This document shows, piece by piece, positions 1 to 11,010 of a DNA stretch of 64,000 nucleotides. Position 1 is the stretch's first letter, and every line of letters begins with the position of its first letter. The notes beneath the pieces were generated by a model, which had not been told where the DNA came from, made no database searches, and worked only from the letters and a program-made list of their open reading frames with translations. The translations under genes and the position numbers were made by a program. The DNA comes from Scheffersomyces stipitis CBS 6054 (lineage: Eukaryota > Ascomycota > Pichiomycetes > Serinales > Debaryomycetaceae): contig NC_009068.1 of NCBI RefSeq assembly GCF_000209165.1, positions 744,001 to 808,000 on the forward strand, given 5' to 3'.

Positions 1-2415
1 CAAATAATAATATTTTGAAACCGAGTTGTCGTTGCTGGTCTACTTAGAGTACATACAACAGTACCCACTTGTGGCTCTCGATAATGAGCCGTAGCAGAAT
101 TCTCGATGGAGGATGACTTGTAACTGCATCGCGTATTGATAACTCATAATGGGAATTGCACTTTTGTTCCCATTAAAAAAAAAGAATAATTATTGTTCCT
201 TCAAATGGGTTTTGCTTGGATTTATTTTTTAAAAGTGGTACTGTACCCGAAGCAAGATTTAAACTTTGACTGTGTAGCACAAACACAATCGAAAAAAAAG
301 GAAGAAAAATAATTAATTACCTTCCATATGCCATTTTGAAGAGGAAGAAATGAGCAATACGGTTCTTAGTTACTGCAGACATCTATCAAGAGATTGAGAG
401 TAGGTAAAATCTCACTGAATTAATTTACTGCACTGGTATTGTTCTGCCGATCTCTTACAATAGTGTCGAATCTCGTATTGCAAGCAACGCACGAGTCATC
501 GAATAAAGTTTTCTGCTACGTCATGCCAGGGCAATGGTTCACAGAACAAACGACAGCCCCCGCAAGCAAGCATCTCGACAACACCGCTATAATTCACTAA
601 GATCAGCATGAGGAAGCAAGACGCAATAAGTGTTGATAAGTGTGCATAGAAGGTTTTCTTACGGCGTTTCTGCCACCTTATGTAGAGATAACCCGCTTCT
701 ATAACACAGGTATTCGCGATATACGCCAAAATTCGACATAAAGACGACAATGGGTGAACGCATACAGGTGCGCTAAACATACTTTAAAAAGCAGATATAT
801 TCCTGTGGTTACTATGGACAATTGTGGCTCTAAATGTCTTGATGTACAGCTTCAAAGGGGCATGAATTCACCTGAAATGTTGCAGACACGGCCAATATTC
901 CTATTTCGTAGATTGACGCATCAAGACGCCGAGGACTATAAGTTAAAAAGTTCAAATGTTCGAATCTGCAGAGAAAGCGCTTGTATTTTCGGAAATATGA
1001 ATTAGTTCCCACTGCCACCTTTTCGCAAATCGTCATACTAAATTCGTGTGCAGAATCCTTCCATACATATGGACCAAACTTTAAATCGTTCCAAGCTTGA
1101 TACGGCTCTTGTCAAGAATCGAAAACGTTCAAGGTACATGTAAGATCAACTGTAGGAGATGCTCTAGCATACTTTCGGAATTCGCAGAGACGATATTTCA
1201 TGTCAATCTCATTAGCCGAGGAACTTGCTAATTCATTTCGGGGTAAGAATGGTGAAAGATTTTTCCCATTCGATTCGAGCAGTACTTTTACACCAATAGT
1301 TGAAGGTTTCTGGTGCACGGCTCCGATAACAGATAAGTCTTCGCTGAACTCTATTTCCCCAGAAGAAGAATGCCGCACAGGACTCGGGGAAATGTTTTGC
1401 CGAGAGAGCTATAATTAGTGATTCCCAGCATGAATGATCTTGTCACTTGGCCATTGTTGTGGGGTGCTCCCATCAACCGAAAGAATCTGTCTGAATATGT
1501 GGCTGTTACTATGGTAGATGGGTTGAATGTCGAAATATTTTTATTTGTGGTGGAGAGAATGCATCTGAAGGATTTAGAATGTGTCTGGGTTTATTTTCTA
1601 GCTCACTCTTTGTTTGATACTATTTTATTCGTAAAATGGAAAATCTTTTAATGCAACTGTATGTAGAAGATTAGTTGTGATTTGTAGAAAAAGATAATTC
1701 GCAGCGAAGAATGTGAATTTTTAGATACCTAGGAAACCCAATTTCAGATAATTATAGAAACTGTACCGGCAACTGACCGAACACACACGCAGACGACAAT
1801 TACTTCGAGATCTTGGACTGAGGAACGTTATGCATCGAACAAACTCGCATCGCGATGACATCAGTTTGCAGATTTCGAATCAAGAGTTTTTCCTTGCACG
1901 ACAGATTTATCAATTATTCTTCCAGTGTGTCTATGCTACTCGAGACCCCGAACCACAGTATGCGTGATCTTCATCTTGGCTGTGTCTAAGTGACTAGATG
2001 ATCCATCGTCGTCGAGAAGAAATCTTCCACATGGCAATTCCAAATTCCCGATTTCCAGTACCTGGGAAGCCCCAACTTTTGCAAGTGATTTTCTGGAAAT
2101 TCGCAATCAAATACAAAAATTGAAATACACAATTTAGATTTTTTAGCGGAGACTAGTAATCTTCTATGACAATTCTAGCTGCGAAAACTATACGTTAATT
2201 TGGATCCTTTATTGCATGTACATATGATATAGCCAACACTATAAAGTATATAGTGGTTGATACTGGGCCAAACTTCATGCCAAAGAACAGCTAGAGTAGT
2301 ATATAAGGCAATAGTGAAGCCCAACACCAGCTATGATCATGGGTCGTGGAAACTAATAAATAATAAGGTAATAGTAATATATAAAGAAAGCGAACAATTC
2401 ATAAACCACTGCGGA
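1..2415. other. Gene-free left end with possible decayed gene
   Basis: No intact gene could be supported here. Short open frames exist on both strands but none resembles a known family. The only structured signal is a stop- and frameshift-interrupted minus-strand reading frame at about 830-1610, listed separately. The last few hundred bases are the 3' flank of the minus-strand OM14 gene. No tRNA-like A/B boxes were seen. Confidence 0.5.
830..1610 (-). pseudogene. Possible decayed protein gene, family unknown
   Basis: On the minus strand one frame is open from 1408 down to 830 except for a single TGA at 1114-1112, and the frame continues unchanged on both sides of it. Just upstream, at about 1610 to 1370, a second minus-strand frame is open for roughly 80 codons and overlaps the first, as a single indel would produce. 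The conceptual peptides have mixed, protein-like composition (for example EPYQAWNDLKFGPYVWKD just after the TGA). I do not recognise a family. Chance open frames in AT-rich spacer DNA are a real alternative. Confidence 0.25.
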
Positions 2416-2937
2416 TTACTTCTTGTCGTACTTAGAGTAGTACTGGTTGAACAAGTAGCCGTCTACCAAAATAAAACCGGTTATGATGGCAGCATGGAGA
2501 CCAAGCACAACCTTGTTGTCGGTGTCGATTCTATGTCTTTCCGTGTACAACAAGTAACCACCAAAAATACCACCGGCACCAACCAATGCCTGGGCAAGCA
2601 CTACAGGGTTTTGAAGCTCCTTGGAGGTGGCGGTAACAGCAGTGCAGGTGGTGGATTGCACCTGAGCACCAGCATCACCCAAAACTTTCAGGATCTTAGA
2701 AGCACTTGCCTGGACCGATTCTACAAATTTGTTCCAGAGCGATTTACCCTCAGCTTCCAACTCACCCAACTCTTTCTTCAACTCTTCAGCTACAGCCTTG
2801 CCCTTCTTGACAGCGCCGTCAGCGTAGCCTTCGGCTTCCTTCTTGAGCTTGTCGTATTCGCTCGTGGATCCCGGTTGTGGAATCTGTTGCTTCAAGTCTT
2901 CGACTGCAGCAGCAGCGGTATCAACAGCATCAGACAT
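2416..2937 (-). CDS. OM14: Mitochondrial outer membrane protein Om14
   Basis: The 173-residue product matches the Om14 family of abundant mitochondrial outer membrane proteins, which in S. cerevisiae associate with porin and Om45 and help ribosomes dock on mitochondria. Supporting features seen here are the segment ELQNPVVLAQALV at the start of a hydrophobic stretch (about residues 110-130), a second hydrophobic stretch near 143-165, and the C-terminal end YYSKYDKK, nearly identical to the yeast end YYSRYDKK. The N-terminal 100 residues are charged, Ala/Lys/Glu-rich and probably helical, and longer than in the 134-residue S. cerevisiae protein. The ATG is at 2937 and no intron is needed. It is divergent from RPS2 across 1.3 kb. 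Confidence 0.88.
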   Translation of the reverse strand: MSDAVDTAAAAVEDLKQQIPQPGSTSEYDKLKKEAEGYADGAVKKGKAVAEELKKELGELEAEGKSLWNKFVESVQASASKILKVLGDAGAQVQSTTCTAVTATSKELQNPVVLAQALVGAGGIFGGYLLYTERHRIDTDNKVVLGLHAAIITGFILVDGYLFNQYYSKYDKK

Positions 2938-4225
2938 TTTGAAATGGTACTAGATAACTAATAATAAAGGGCACTATGATCAACTAGTAGCCTATACAGC
3001 AAACAACAAGCAGCAGTATGATCTAGAGCAGATGGCAACTCAATTGCTTTATTTGTAGTGTCTCAGTGATGAAGACAACTAAATGACCAGTCAGAAAACA
3101 ATCAGCCAATCACAGGTAAATCCAGTAATGAGACGATAAACCACAGCGATAAGAAATGCCAATGTGAGATTAGGACTAGGAATCGTTTATGAACACAATT
3201 AATTTCTTTACAGTCAACTGTGTAAGCAGAATGGGCCCTATAAATAACTAACACTATAAAGAAAGACTTATCCTATGGATGGCCAAATCTATCACCCCCA
3301 GGTCTCTTTTAGGGGGGCGGGATTAACATTGGCAAATGGAACTACTCAGGCTATATGGAGGAAGGCATCTTGATCACGTGAAAAATACAGTAGCACACTA
3401 ATCACGCCATGGAAGACGCTAGGATTGTCCGATTTTAGTAGGAGGAAAAGTGATACATGAAGGGCTTAGGGAGCATCGACTACCTGAGAGGCTGATAGCG
3501 CCGCCGCCTCTGGCGGGTCATAGCGAGCTCTCAGACGATGGAAACGGCTCAATCTTCAAATTCCTTGCTCTCTTCGATCCAAGGGCCGTACTGCAGACAA
3601 TTCAATCCGCCGGGTCTGGTTGGATGGAATTTTACCTATTTAAGACACCACCAGCTGGCGACAAGAATGTGTGTCGACTGGAAGGTGAAAGTTTCACCAG
3701 GTATGGAGACCGTGATGGTTTAGTGACGTCAATTTTGGCACTGAGACTACCGCGTCATCTCGTCCGATTCTGATTCAGCTGGAGGAAGGAGAAGGCTGCG
3801 TTTTACCCAGAATTCAGCGCAACTGCACCTCTTGTGCACCGAAGCAAGCAGGAGAAGCTCCGAGGAAGGAAAGTGGCTTTGTGGACAGGCTGATCGCTGT
3901 AGGTCATTAAGCATGGAATCCGGGAGGAGATTGGAGACACAGTTCAATGTTTTCACGTGACACAAACCACAGGATAATGCGACATTTTAGGGCTGAGCCC
4001 TAGCATACATGCTACATATTTCGGCGCGAGTCTCATTTTTGATCTATCTGCAGGTATCACCAAATTTTTCGCTTTCCCATCGTAGCAAGTTTTTCAAGCT
4101 GTACCCTACTGTCGTTCTCTCGTTGCTTGGAGGGTTCTTCTTTTCCATATCTAGTTGTCGATCGAAAACCACACCCCCGGCTTTCCACGTAACATTCCGA
4201 CGAACAAGAATCAATTATTGTAAAA
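2938..4225. other. Divergent promoter region OM14 / RPS2
   Basis: This 1.29 kb interval separates two start codons. It carries TCACGTGA at 3374-3381 and again at 3953-3960, and the RPS2-proximal element at 3978-4002. A more GC-rich stretch lies around 3480-3560. Open frames here (for example 3450-3773) look like chance. Confidence 0.6.
3953..4002 (+). promoter_or_regulatory. RPS2 promoter: Cbf1-type and Tbf1-like boxes
   Basis: TCACGTGA (3953-3960) is followed by TGCGACATTTTAG (3978-3990), which runs into the near-palindrome TAGGGCTGAGCCCTA (3988-4002). The ATG lies about 225 bp downstream. In Candida, ribosomal-protein genes are driven by Tbf1 (TTAGGG-type sites) together with Cbf1 (CACGTG), so this matches the expected architecture. 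The same pair occurs upstream of RPS21 in this window. Factor assignment is inferred from motif only. Confidence 0.6.
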
Positions 4226-4984
4226 ATGTCTGCTCCAGAAGCTCCAAAGAGATCCTTCGGTGGAAGAGGTAGAGGTAGAGGTGGCCCAAGAAGAGGCAGA
4301 AGAGACGGTGAAGAAAAGGGATGGACTCCAGTCACCAAGTTGGGTAGATTGGTCAAGGCCGGTAAGATTACCACCATTGAAGAAATCTACTTGCACGCTT
4401 TGCCAGTCAAGGAATTCCAAATCATTGACTTGTTGTTGCCAGAATTGAAGGACGAAGTCATGAAGATCAGATCCGTCCAAAAGCAAACCAGAGCTGGTCA
4501 AAGAACCAGAATGAAGGCTGTTGTCGTCATTGGTGACTCCAACGGTCACGTTGGTTTAGGTATCAAGACCGCCAAGGAAGTTGCTTCCGCTATCAAGGCT
4601 GCCATTGTCATCGCCAAGTTGTCTATCATCCCAATCAGAAGAGGTTACTGGGGTTCCAACTTGGGTCAACCTCACTCCTTGCCAACCAAGGTCACTGGTA
4701 AGTGTGGTTCTGTTGCCGTTAGATTGATCCCAGCCCCAAGAGGTAAGGGTATCGTCGCTTCTCCAGCTGTCAAGAAGTTGATGCAATTGGCTGGTGTTGA
4801 AGATGTCTATACTTCTTCTTCCGGTTCCACCAGAACCACCGAAAACACCTTGAAGGCCGCTTTCGCTGCTATTGGTAACACTTACGCCTTCTTGACCCCT
4901 AACTTGTGGGCTGAAACTAAGTTGGCTGCTTCTCCTTTGGAAGTCTACGCTGAAGAAGCTGCTGCTGGTAAGAAGAGATACTAA
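4226..4984 (+). CDS. RPS2: 40S ribosomal protein uS5 (Rps2)
   Basis: The 252-residue product is the small-subunit ribosomal protein uS5, which lines the mRNA entry channel and affects decoding accuracy. It opens with an Arg/Gly-rich segment ([15 protein letters not shown]), a known arginine-methylation type region. The S5 double-stranded-RNA-binding-like domain follows at about residues 85-150 ([18 protein letters not shown]), then the C-terminal S5 domain ([13 protein letters not shown]). Length agrees with the yeast protein (254). Codon use is strongly biased (TTG, GGT, AGA, AAG), as expected for very high expression. It converges on NAB2. Confidence 0.98.
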   Translation: MSAPEAPKRSFGGRGRGRGGPRRGRRDGEEKGWTPVTKLGRLVKAGKITTIEEIYLHALPVKEFQIIDLLLPELKDEVMKIRSVQKQTRAGQRTRMKAVVVIGDSNGHVGLGIKTAKEVASAIKAAIVIAKLSIIPIRRGYWGSNLGQPHSLPTKVTGKCGSVAVRLIPAPRGKGIVASPAVKKLMQLAGVEDVYTSSSGSTRTTENTLKAAFAAIGNTYAFLTPNLWAETKLAASPLEVYAEEAAAGKKRY

Positions 4985-5577
4985 ATGCCTTGCGATATGT
5001 TTTAGTTAACAATATCCAAGTCTAATGTATATTAATTTAATCCATAACACTTCTCAATTTCATTGTAATGTAGTGTAAACCCGTTATTTCAGTAGATTTG
5101 TAAGCTATCAACGCAACTATACTTATCTCAAACTATATTCTATCTTAAACCATTATATTTGGTGCTAGGAGCCTAGACTTCGTTTCCTTGTCACTAGAAA
5201 CAGTTAAATATAGTCTTACAGTTCCCATTATAACATTCTACACAACTCTATCCATAAAATTTCGTACATTCGTTAAACTACACTGAGAATTGAAGAAATG
5301 CAATAGAGTAATGCAAAGGGAAGAACCGGGATTCACCTCGATTCAATGCTACAGAAAGAAGTTCCAATAAAACCTTGCTCTTCTTCTTTTATGTAATTGA
5401 AGAGCTTATCATTTGTTCTTATTATTTTCTTCTTTTTTGATTTTTTTTTTTTGATTTTTTTTGTATTCTTTCATTTTTGTCAATATAAACAGGTTTTAGC
5501 ATATAACAAGTAAACTTCTTCGAGAAAGTAACCAAACTAATATGTCAAAATTGATAGTGACAAATTAAATAGGAGTA
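4985..5577. other. Convergent RPS2 / NAB2 intergenic region
   Basis: Both neighbouring genes end here. The notable sequence is a T-rich tract at about 5430-5463 in which TTTTTTGA-like units repeat. It could be a transcript-end or polyadenylation-efficiency element for either gene. No gene was seen. Confidence 0.5.
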
Positions 5578-7056
5578 CTAATCTTGAACAGCTTGTTCCA
5601 TGACTTGGTCGTCAGGAACAGCAAACGCTCTAGCGTTGGTTGGAGCAGATCCTCCTTCTTGAGTCCAGGTGTTGGATGCAATGGATCTACCGTTGGGGTG
5701 TTGGTACATACAGAACTTATTGCTGCACTTTTCGTTGAAACGACACACTTCGTTGAAAGGGTGGGCGAACACACAGTCGTATCTTTTACAGTTGGCACCT
5801 TCACGACATGGAACATGAGACGTAGCATGCCTTCTGGGACACTTGTAGTTGGTACACTGTGAACCAAACTTACACTGTTCCAATGCTATTTCACCAGAAG
5901 CTTCTTTTACTGGTAATGCAGTGAGTGGAGGAGGATGTGCCTTGGTACAACTAGCATCCGTACATGTTTTACCAGAAGAACACCATTCTAAAGTAGTGAT
6001 CTTGGCATCAGAATTGGCTGGAGAAGGATGGGCGTATGGACAAGTATCCTTAGTACACTTGTTACCGAATCTACAAGTAGCTTGTTGTAACATGAGTTCG
6101 TTCTTCTTCTTATCAGCATACAACTTCTTCGACTCCTCCAATTTGGCAATCAACTCTTGATCTTGGTCAGGATGCAAATAGTTACAGGTTCCAGGTGGAT
6201 TTGGACAATTTGGATACGAGAAGCAGTTTCTGGTAGGGTGAGCCTTGTCACACTCCTTATTGCTACAGAAGGGGAAGTCTGGACATCTACCCTTAGGAGG
6301 CTTAGGTACAAACGTTGATCCACTCACAACATTGGTAATTCCAGGGTTTTGTGTAGACTCAAGAGCACGCTCCAACTTGTTGTTTTGGAACTGCGACGTC
6401 TTCTTGAATCTGTCGTTTCTACCGTTGGTATTGTGGGCTGCATTGGCTTTGTGGATTCCAGCTCCTGGTTTACCGATTCCGCCACCTCTGCCGCCACGGG
6501 CATTGAAGTCTCGACTTCCTCGGTTGTTCTGGTAGTTAGGAACAACCGTTTGGGCCGTCTTGGGACCTTTGGGGATGTTTACAGGTGTGCTTCCTAAGAT
6601 GGCATCGAGCGACTGTTGCACAGCAAAGTCCAGCACGGGAGCTACGGGAGCAACTGGAGCCTGTGAGTTTACAGGAGCAGCAAAGTCTCTCGCTGATACA
6701 CTCGAAAAGGAATTTGCTGGAGCAGCAGGTACTGTAGATGCCTGTAATGGAGTAGCTACAGTGGCAGTTGGGGCCGCACTAGCTTGCTGAGCAGAGCCAG
6801 CTTGTTCATGTTCACGCGTGAGTCTGTCAATTTCTGAAAACACGCTGTTTATGAAGTCAACGTCTACAGTCATCTCCACAAGTTCGTTGACTTCACTTGC
6901 GATTTCCTGTGGCTGTTTGTTGGAGGCAATCAACACGGCTATATATTCTGCGATGTCTACTGCATCATCTTGGGCTGTGTTGAAACGCAGCTTGATCTCG
7001 TTGACAAGATTAGTTTTGAGCTTGAGCCCTACGGGTCCCTCGGGGTTAAACAGCAT
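5578..7056 (-). CDS. NAB2: Nuclear poly(A)-RNA-binding protein Nab2
   Basis: Nab2 binds poly(A) RNA, limits tail length and links mature mRNP to nuclear export. The 492-residue product has an N-terminal helical PWI-like domain (about 1-90, including AEYIAVLIA), an Ala/Pro/Val-rich linker, an RGG-type segment (ARGGRGGGIGKPGAG), and seven CCCH zinc fingers in the C-terminal half, for example CRFGNKCTKDTCPYAH, CREGANCKRYDCVFAH and CRFNEKCSNKFCMYQH. Seven fingers is also the S. cerevisiae number. I chose the ATG at 7056-7054; an in-frame extension to 7074 would begin with TTG. It is followed downstream, convergently, by RPS2. Confidence 0.93.
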   Translation of the reverse strand: MLFNPEGPVGLKLKTNLVNEIKLRFNTAQDDAVDIAEYIAVLIASNKQPQEIASEVNELVEMTVDVDFINSVFSEIDRLTREHEQAGSAQQASAAPTATVATPLQASTVPAAPANSFSSVSARDFAAPVNSQAPVAPVAPVLDFAVQQSLDAILGSTPVNIPKGPKTAQTVVPNYQNNRGSRDFNARGGRGGGIGKPGAGIHKANAAHNTNGRNDRFKKTSQFQNNKLERALESTQNPGITNVVSGSTFVPKPPKGRCPDFPFCSNKECDKAHPTRNCFSYPNCPNPPGTCNYLHPDQDQELIAKLEESKKLYADKKKNELMLQQATCRFGNKCTKDTCPYAHPSPANSDAKITTLEWCSSGKTCTDASCTKAHPPPLTALPVKEASGEIALEQCKFGSQCTNYKCPRRHATSHVPCREGANCKRYDCVFAHPFNEVCRFNEKCSNKFCMYQHPNGRSIASNTWTQEGGSAPTNARAFAVPDDQVMEQAVQD

Positions 7057-7269
7057 TTTAGAAACTTGATGCAAGCGTCTCTTGTGCTTGCTCTAGAAGA
7101 TAAGTATATTAAAATATATTCTTGTTCATTTGTAATGCTTCCACTACTTTTCTCCATCGCTTGTCACGTGAATGGAATGCGACGTCGAAAAAAGATAGAC
7201 GATTTGGTTGCGAAATTCTTTATATACAGCCGCTTAACTCACACCCTCTTAAGCCTTCCTATCTTAATA

Positions 7270-10200
7270 TTATACCAACAGGAATATATCCTCAGACACG
7301 TTTCCCAAGAGCTGTTTGACGTGTTCCATGATATTGTCTAACTGCTCAGTGATAGACGAGGCCACCAAAATGTACGAATACAACAAAATGAAGTCGTTGT
7401 TGGTAAGTTGCAACTCTGGCTTCTGGAGTGCCTGGTTTCTGACTTCACTAAGCTTGTACAATAGTCTATCCTTAGCGTGTTCGATAGATGCTGGCTTGCT
7501 GGGCAAAGGGAACCCCAATTTCATCGAGCTGGCGATCATGTAGAAGATCAAGAAAATTCGGTGGCCCACTTCATTTCTCTCAGCCTCGATGTACTTTAAT
7601 ACAAACTCCTCGTTGGCATTCAACACAGGATCCACCTTGATCATCAAGTTGATATTCTCGAAGCTATCGATAATAGCAGAAGTGTGCTGTAGTAAGCTTG
7701 CATAAGTCTTAGTTGGAAACGTACCCTTTAACCGGAACTCGATAGGAGCCTGTTTCAACAACGTCTCGCATTCAGAAAGCAATCTATTCATACCACTTTC
7801 ATCTTTGAGACCCACGAGTCTCATCGACTTCGGATCATACTCAAGCGGATCACTATTCCAAATAAGTCCAAGTCGAAGCCAGAGTACAGTCAAACCATTC
7901 TTGAGTCTAGATCTGGCAGACGAAGGAAGTACACAAGATGCCATTATAAGTGCCCACACTATACCAATGGATACAGCAACAAAACGATGAAATGCAATTT
8001 CGTCTACTATAGGATCCTCTCCACCTTCGTTTCCATCCTCATTGTCAAGCTGACTTCGCATACTGTATGAATACAATGCTGTCAAGTTGTATGCCAAAAG
8101 TATGAACCTTCCAAAGGCATTGTTCTTTGCCCAAAATATAATAATATAAAACGACGGGATGGCAATCAAAAATCCTGATAAACAAAGAATATATACATTT
8201 CCATCCGTCAACATCCAAACCACGTAGGCCCCAAAAGCACCCATGAATGTCCCTAGTATTCTCCATTTAACTGTCATGGTTGTACCACCTAAAGACTTGT
8301 TCATCATAATACAGTATATGGCTAATGCCCATTCTCCCCTCCACATATTGAACGTTTCCTTTGTCTGCGGCAAAAATGCAAATAGCGAAATAACGAAGGC
8401 TCCTAAACCCACTCGGATACCAAATTGAATATCTGTTCTACGCAAGAATTTGAAAAACATCCACACCTTGTACGACCACTTTTGGAATCCTGTCTCACTA
8501 TCTTTGGGTTTTGCCTGGGTTCCAAGCTGGGCTCGCAAATCCAACAATGCAGCATTAAGCGTACTATTCTGGCGATAAATGCCGTCCTTTCTGTCGTTCC
8601 ATTTCCATTCCCATACGTGAAGCCATGGCCATGCCAAAGGAGCTTCTCTAGCATCTTCGTACTTTTCTGACAATTTGATAAACTCCAACAATTCATTGGC
8701 GAATAAGTTCAAAAGAGACGAGAAATTACCACAACAAGCCGCAACCTCCTCTTTGTCCGCTTTGAACAAGAAGTCTGCCTCCCGCTTGAAAATGTCTTGG
8801 TCATACAATTTTTCAATCGATTCTGCTTGCTTGTTTTCAAATAAGTAGATGGCATCATTAAGGGAGTGTTGCAAGTTTGTAGTTTTCGCAAACTTGTTGG
8901 GATAAATCTCGCTGAACTTTTCAAATGGAACTTCACTCATAACACCTTTGATCGTGAATATGAAAGATCTAATCGAAGGTGACAAATACGATACAAACAA
9001 GTTAAATAACTGAGTCGAATTATGGGCGGTATGAAAGTGTTCATCTAGAATGGTAGTCATGTTTTCCACTGAATAGGTCAATCTGAGGATGTCACTGGTG
9101 TAACTATCCATACTCTTTATGGATTCAGGACGAGTCGATGTTTCTTCAGAACCCTCCTCCTCTGAATGCAATAAACTCCATTGCATCTCGGCTGAAGACC
9201 TCAAAGCTTGCAATTGACGACCCAAAGAAATGGTAGAGTTAACCAACTGCTCAAAGAGTTTCCATTCTTCTTCTCTGCCATAGAGTCGTAATTCAAATTT
9301 TGCTTCTTCCAAATTGCTGAGCAACTCAGAAATATTCAGCTTTAACTTATTGAAGATCTCGCTATCCCTGGTAGTTAACTTCTCCCCGGTCAAGAATCGT
9401 TTGGCTACTACAGATAAACCAGACGACATGATATTGTATGAGTCGTTCAACGATTTGCGGAGTTTTTTGATGGAGCTTACTGGCCAAAGTAAGTAGCACA
9501 CTGCTACTGAAATGATGCAGCCTACGACAACAACCTGGAAGGTCGCCTGCAATCGCTCTATGGGAATATTGTCTGAGTTGAGACTCCCCTCCTTGACAAT
9601 ACAGGCGACAATTGAAATCGAAGCTAGAGAGCATGCTGTGTTGAACGTAGGCTTGTTCACCATCTGTTTCAGAAAAGCTATGATGCCCAACGCTACCGAG
9701 CTCACTACAAGGTCGATAGCATGGCCCAATTCATTTTCGCCTCGATTATAGAACTCGGCAGAAACAGCTCTACAGCCAAAAGATACTACGAAGGTGAAAG
9801 CCAAAGATATTATGACATACACCAAAGACTGAGTCATAGATCCCTTGGATCGCAGAGGATGGAAATAGGTGGCTACGGTGGCCACAACGTGCTTGGAGTC
9901 AGTTGTTCCAAGCAAATTATCAAACGGAGTCCAGTAGACTCCCAACGACGCTATCAAGTAGGCGATTGCGCATTTGAGCACGCTTCTACAAGTATTGTCA
10001 TAGTAATATGCAGCAAAGGGTAGAACCAATGTTCTATATAAGGAAGCTGTTCTTCCTTCATCCTCAGCTAGACTGTTATTTCTGTTACCCAAAAGTGCAT
10101 CTGTTTCATTTCTTTGGTTATCAATTTCAGCTCGAAAAGTATCTGACGATAACGACAAAGTGCGATGAACTTTCTTTCCAGACAGAGCCAAAATTACCGA

Positions 10201-10485
10201 GTTCTGTCTGTTTAAGTCAGGAAAGCGGCTAAAAACCTGACGGTGTTCCAGAGTTGGGGCAAATATGTTGACACTATGGTCCAAATCAAGTGAGTTGTCA
10301 CTAGAACCGGTTTGTTTTATAGAATTGGAATTGATATTGAATTTTCCGTTACTCTTTGTATTAGTAGTGCTAATAGGTGCGAAGCTTTCGTCTCCAAAAG
10401 TCACTGAATGTAGCTGGGAAATGTCCGAGGGACTGCCGGGAGTTATATCATTGTTTTCTGTGGCTTTATAACTTCCACCAGACAT
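7270..10485 (-). CDS. Bre4-like multi-pass membrane protein (ArAE/FUSC-type)
   Basis: The 1071-residue product has two separate clusters of membrane segments. One lies roughly at residues 150-340 (FAAYYYDNTCRSVLKCAIAY onward), the other at about 680-860 (from GIRVGLGAFVISLFAFLP). A long soluble helical region lies between them and another follows to the C-terminus. This duplicated layout is typical of fungal Bre4-related proteins with DUF2421/DUF2422 and of the aromatic acid exporter/FUSC superfamily. S. cerevisiae Bre4 is of similar length (about 1125) and its loss causes brefeldin A sensitivity. Substrate and membrane location cannot be read from sequence. Its stop is 213 bp from the NAB2 start, both on the minus strand. 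Confidence 0.72.
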   Translation of the reverse strand: MSGGSYKATENNDITPGSPSDISQLHSVTFGDESFAPISTTNTKSNGKFNINSNSIKQTGSSDNSLDLDHSVNIFAPTLEHRQVFSRFPDLNRQNSVILALSGKKVHRTLSLSSDTFRAEIDNQRNETDALLGNRNNSLAEDEGRTASLYRTLVLPFAAYYYDNTCRSVLKCAIAYLIASLGVYWTPFDNLLGTTDSKHVVATVATYFHPLRSKGSMTQSLVYVIISLAFTFVVSFGCRAVSAEFYNRGENELGHAIDLVVSSVALGIIAFLKQMVNKPTFNTACSLASISIVACIVKEGSLNSDNIPIERLQATFQVVVVGCIISVAVCYLLWPVSSIKKLRKSLNDSYNIMSSGLSVVAKRFLTGEKLTTRDSEIFNKLKLNISELLSNLEEAKFELRLYGREEEWKLFEQLVNSTISLGRQLQALRSSAEMQWSLLHSEEEGSEETSTRPESIKSMDSYTSDILRLTYSVENMTTILDEHFHTAHNSTQLFNLFVSYLSPSIRSFIFTIKGVMSEVPFEKFSEIYPNKFAKTTNLQHSLNDAIYLFENKQAESIEKLYDQDIFKREADFLFKADKEEVAACCGNFSSLLNLFANELLEFIKLSEKYEDAREAPLAWPWLHVWEWKWNDRKDGIYRQNSTLNAALLDLRAQLGTQAKPKDSETGFQKWSYKVWMFFKFLRRTDIQFGIRVGLGAFVISLFAFLPQTKETFNMWRGEWALAIYCIMMNKSLGGTTMTVKWRILGTFMGAFGAYVVWMLTDGNVYILCLSGFLIAIPSFYIIIFWAKNNAFGRFILLAYNLTALYSYSMRSQLDNEDGNEGGEDPIVDEIAFHRFVAVSIGIVWALIMASCVLPSSARSRLKNGLTVLWLRLGLIWNSDPLEYDPKSMRLVGLKDESGMNRLLSECETLLKQAPIEFRLKGTFPTKTYASLLQHTSAIIDSFENINLMIKVDPVLNANEEFVLKYIEAERNEVGHRIFLIFYMIASSMKLGFPLPSKPASIEHAKDRLLYKLSEVRNQALQKPELQLTNNDFILLYSYILVASSITEQLDNIMEHVKQLLGNVSEDIFLLV

Positions 10486-11010
10486 CCTTTGAAGTCAATA
10501 GATTAGCAATTGCGTTGCAATTGATTTTTTGAATGAAAAGAAAGTGCTTGCTAGTTAACCCCACTAAAATGAGATCTTATCGTGAAGAAAATTTACTTTA
10601 GTGAGACTCAAGAGCCCAGGTACCGCGAGAGAAGCAATCATGGACACACAATTTCTGCTACGAAACCCATTTGTAATAAGCCAAGTGTATTCGATTCTAA
10701 CTGTATTCCACTGCTGTATTATATAAAATGTGGTTATTAATGAAATTCGTTTGACTTTTTTGTGCTCAGAATATACTGGTTGCAGCTTTCTGTTCCTCAT
10801 AGAACCCACTAACCAGAGTCTATATGGCACCTTTATATCAATACACTGTACTTCTATATCATTTCAAAAGCTAAAGCCGTACAATTTGAGATAGCAATTG
10901 AGTATCTTTCGTAGTCATTATCTACCACTGGACATTACTAAACATACCCGTAGTTTTTGTACACCATACTACTCTATTCTAATTACATGCATATCTATTT
11001 ACAAGCCGAC
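10486..11010. other. Spacer between BRE4-like start and COQ8 end
   Basis: Both flanking genes are on the minus strand, so this holds the BRE4-like promoter and the COQ8 3' end. An 88-codon minus-strand open frame at 10564-10830 has no recognisable features. Nothing else was seen. Confidence 0.5.

Noticed and set aside
2257..2961. 234-codon open frame opposite OM14
   Set aside because: It is antisense to a well-supported gene, has no family features, and the biased codon use of OM14 explains the lack of stops.
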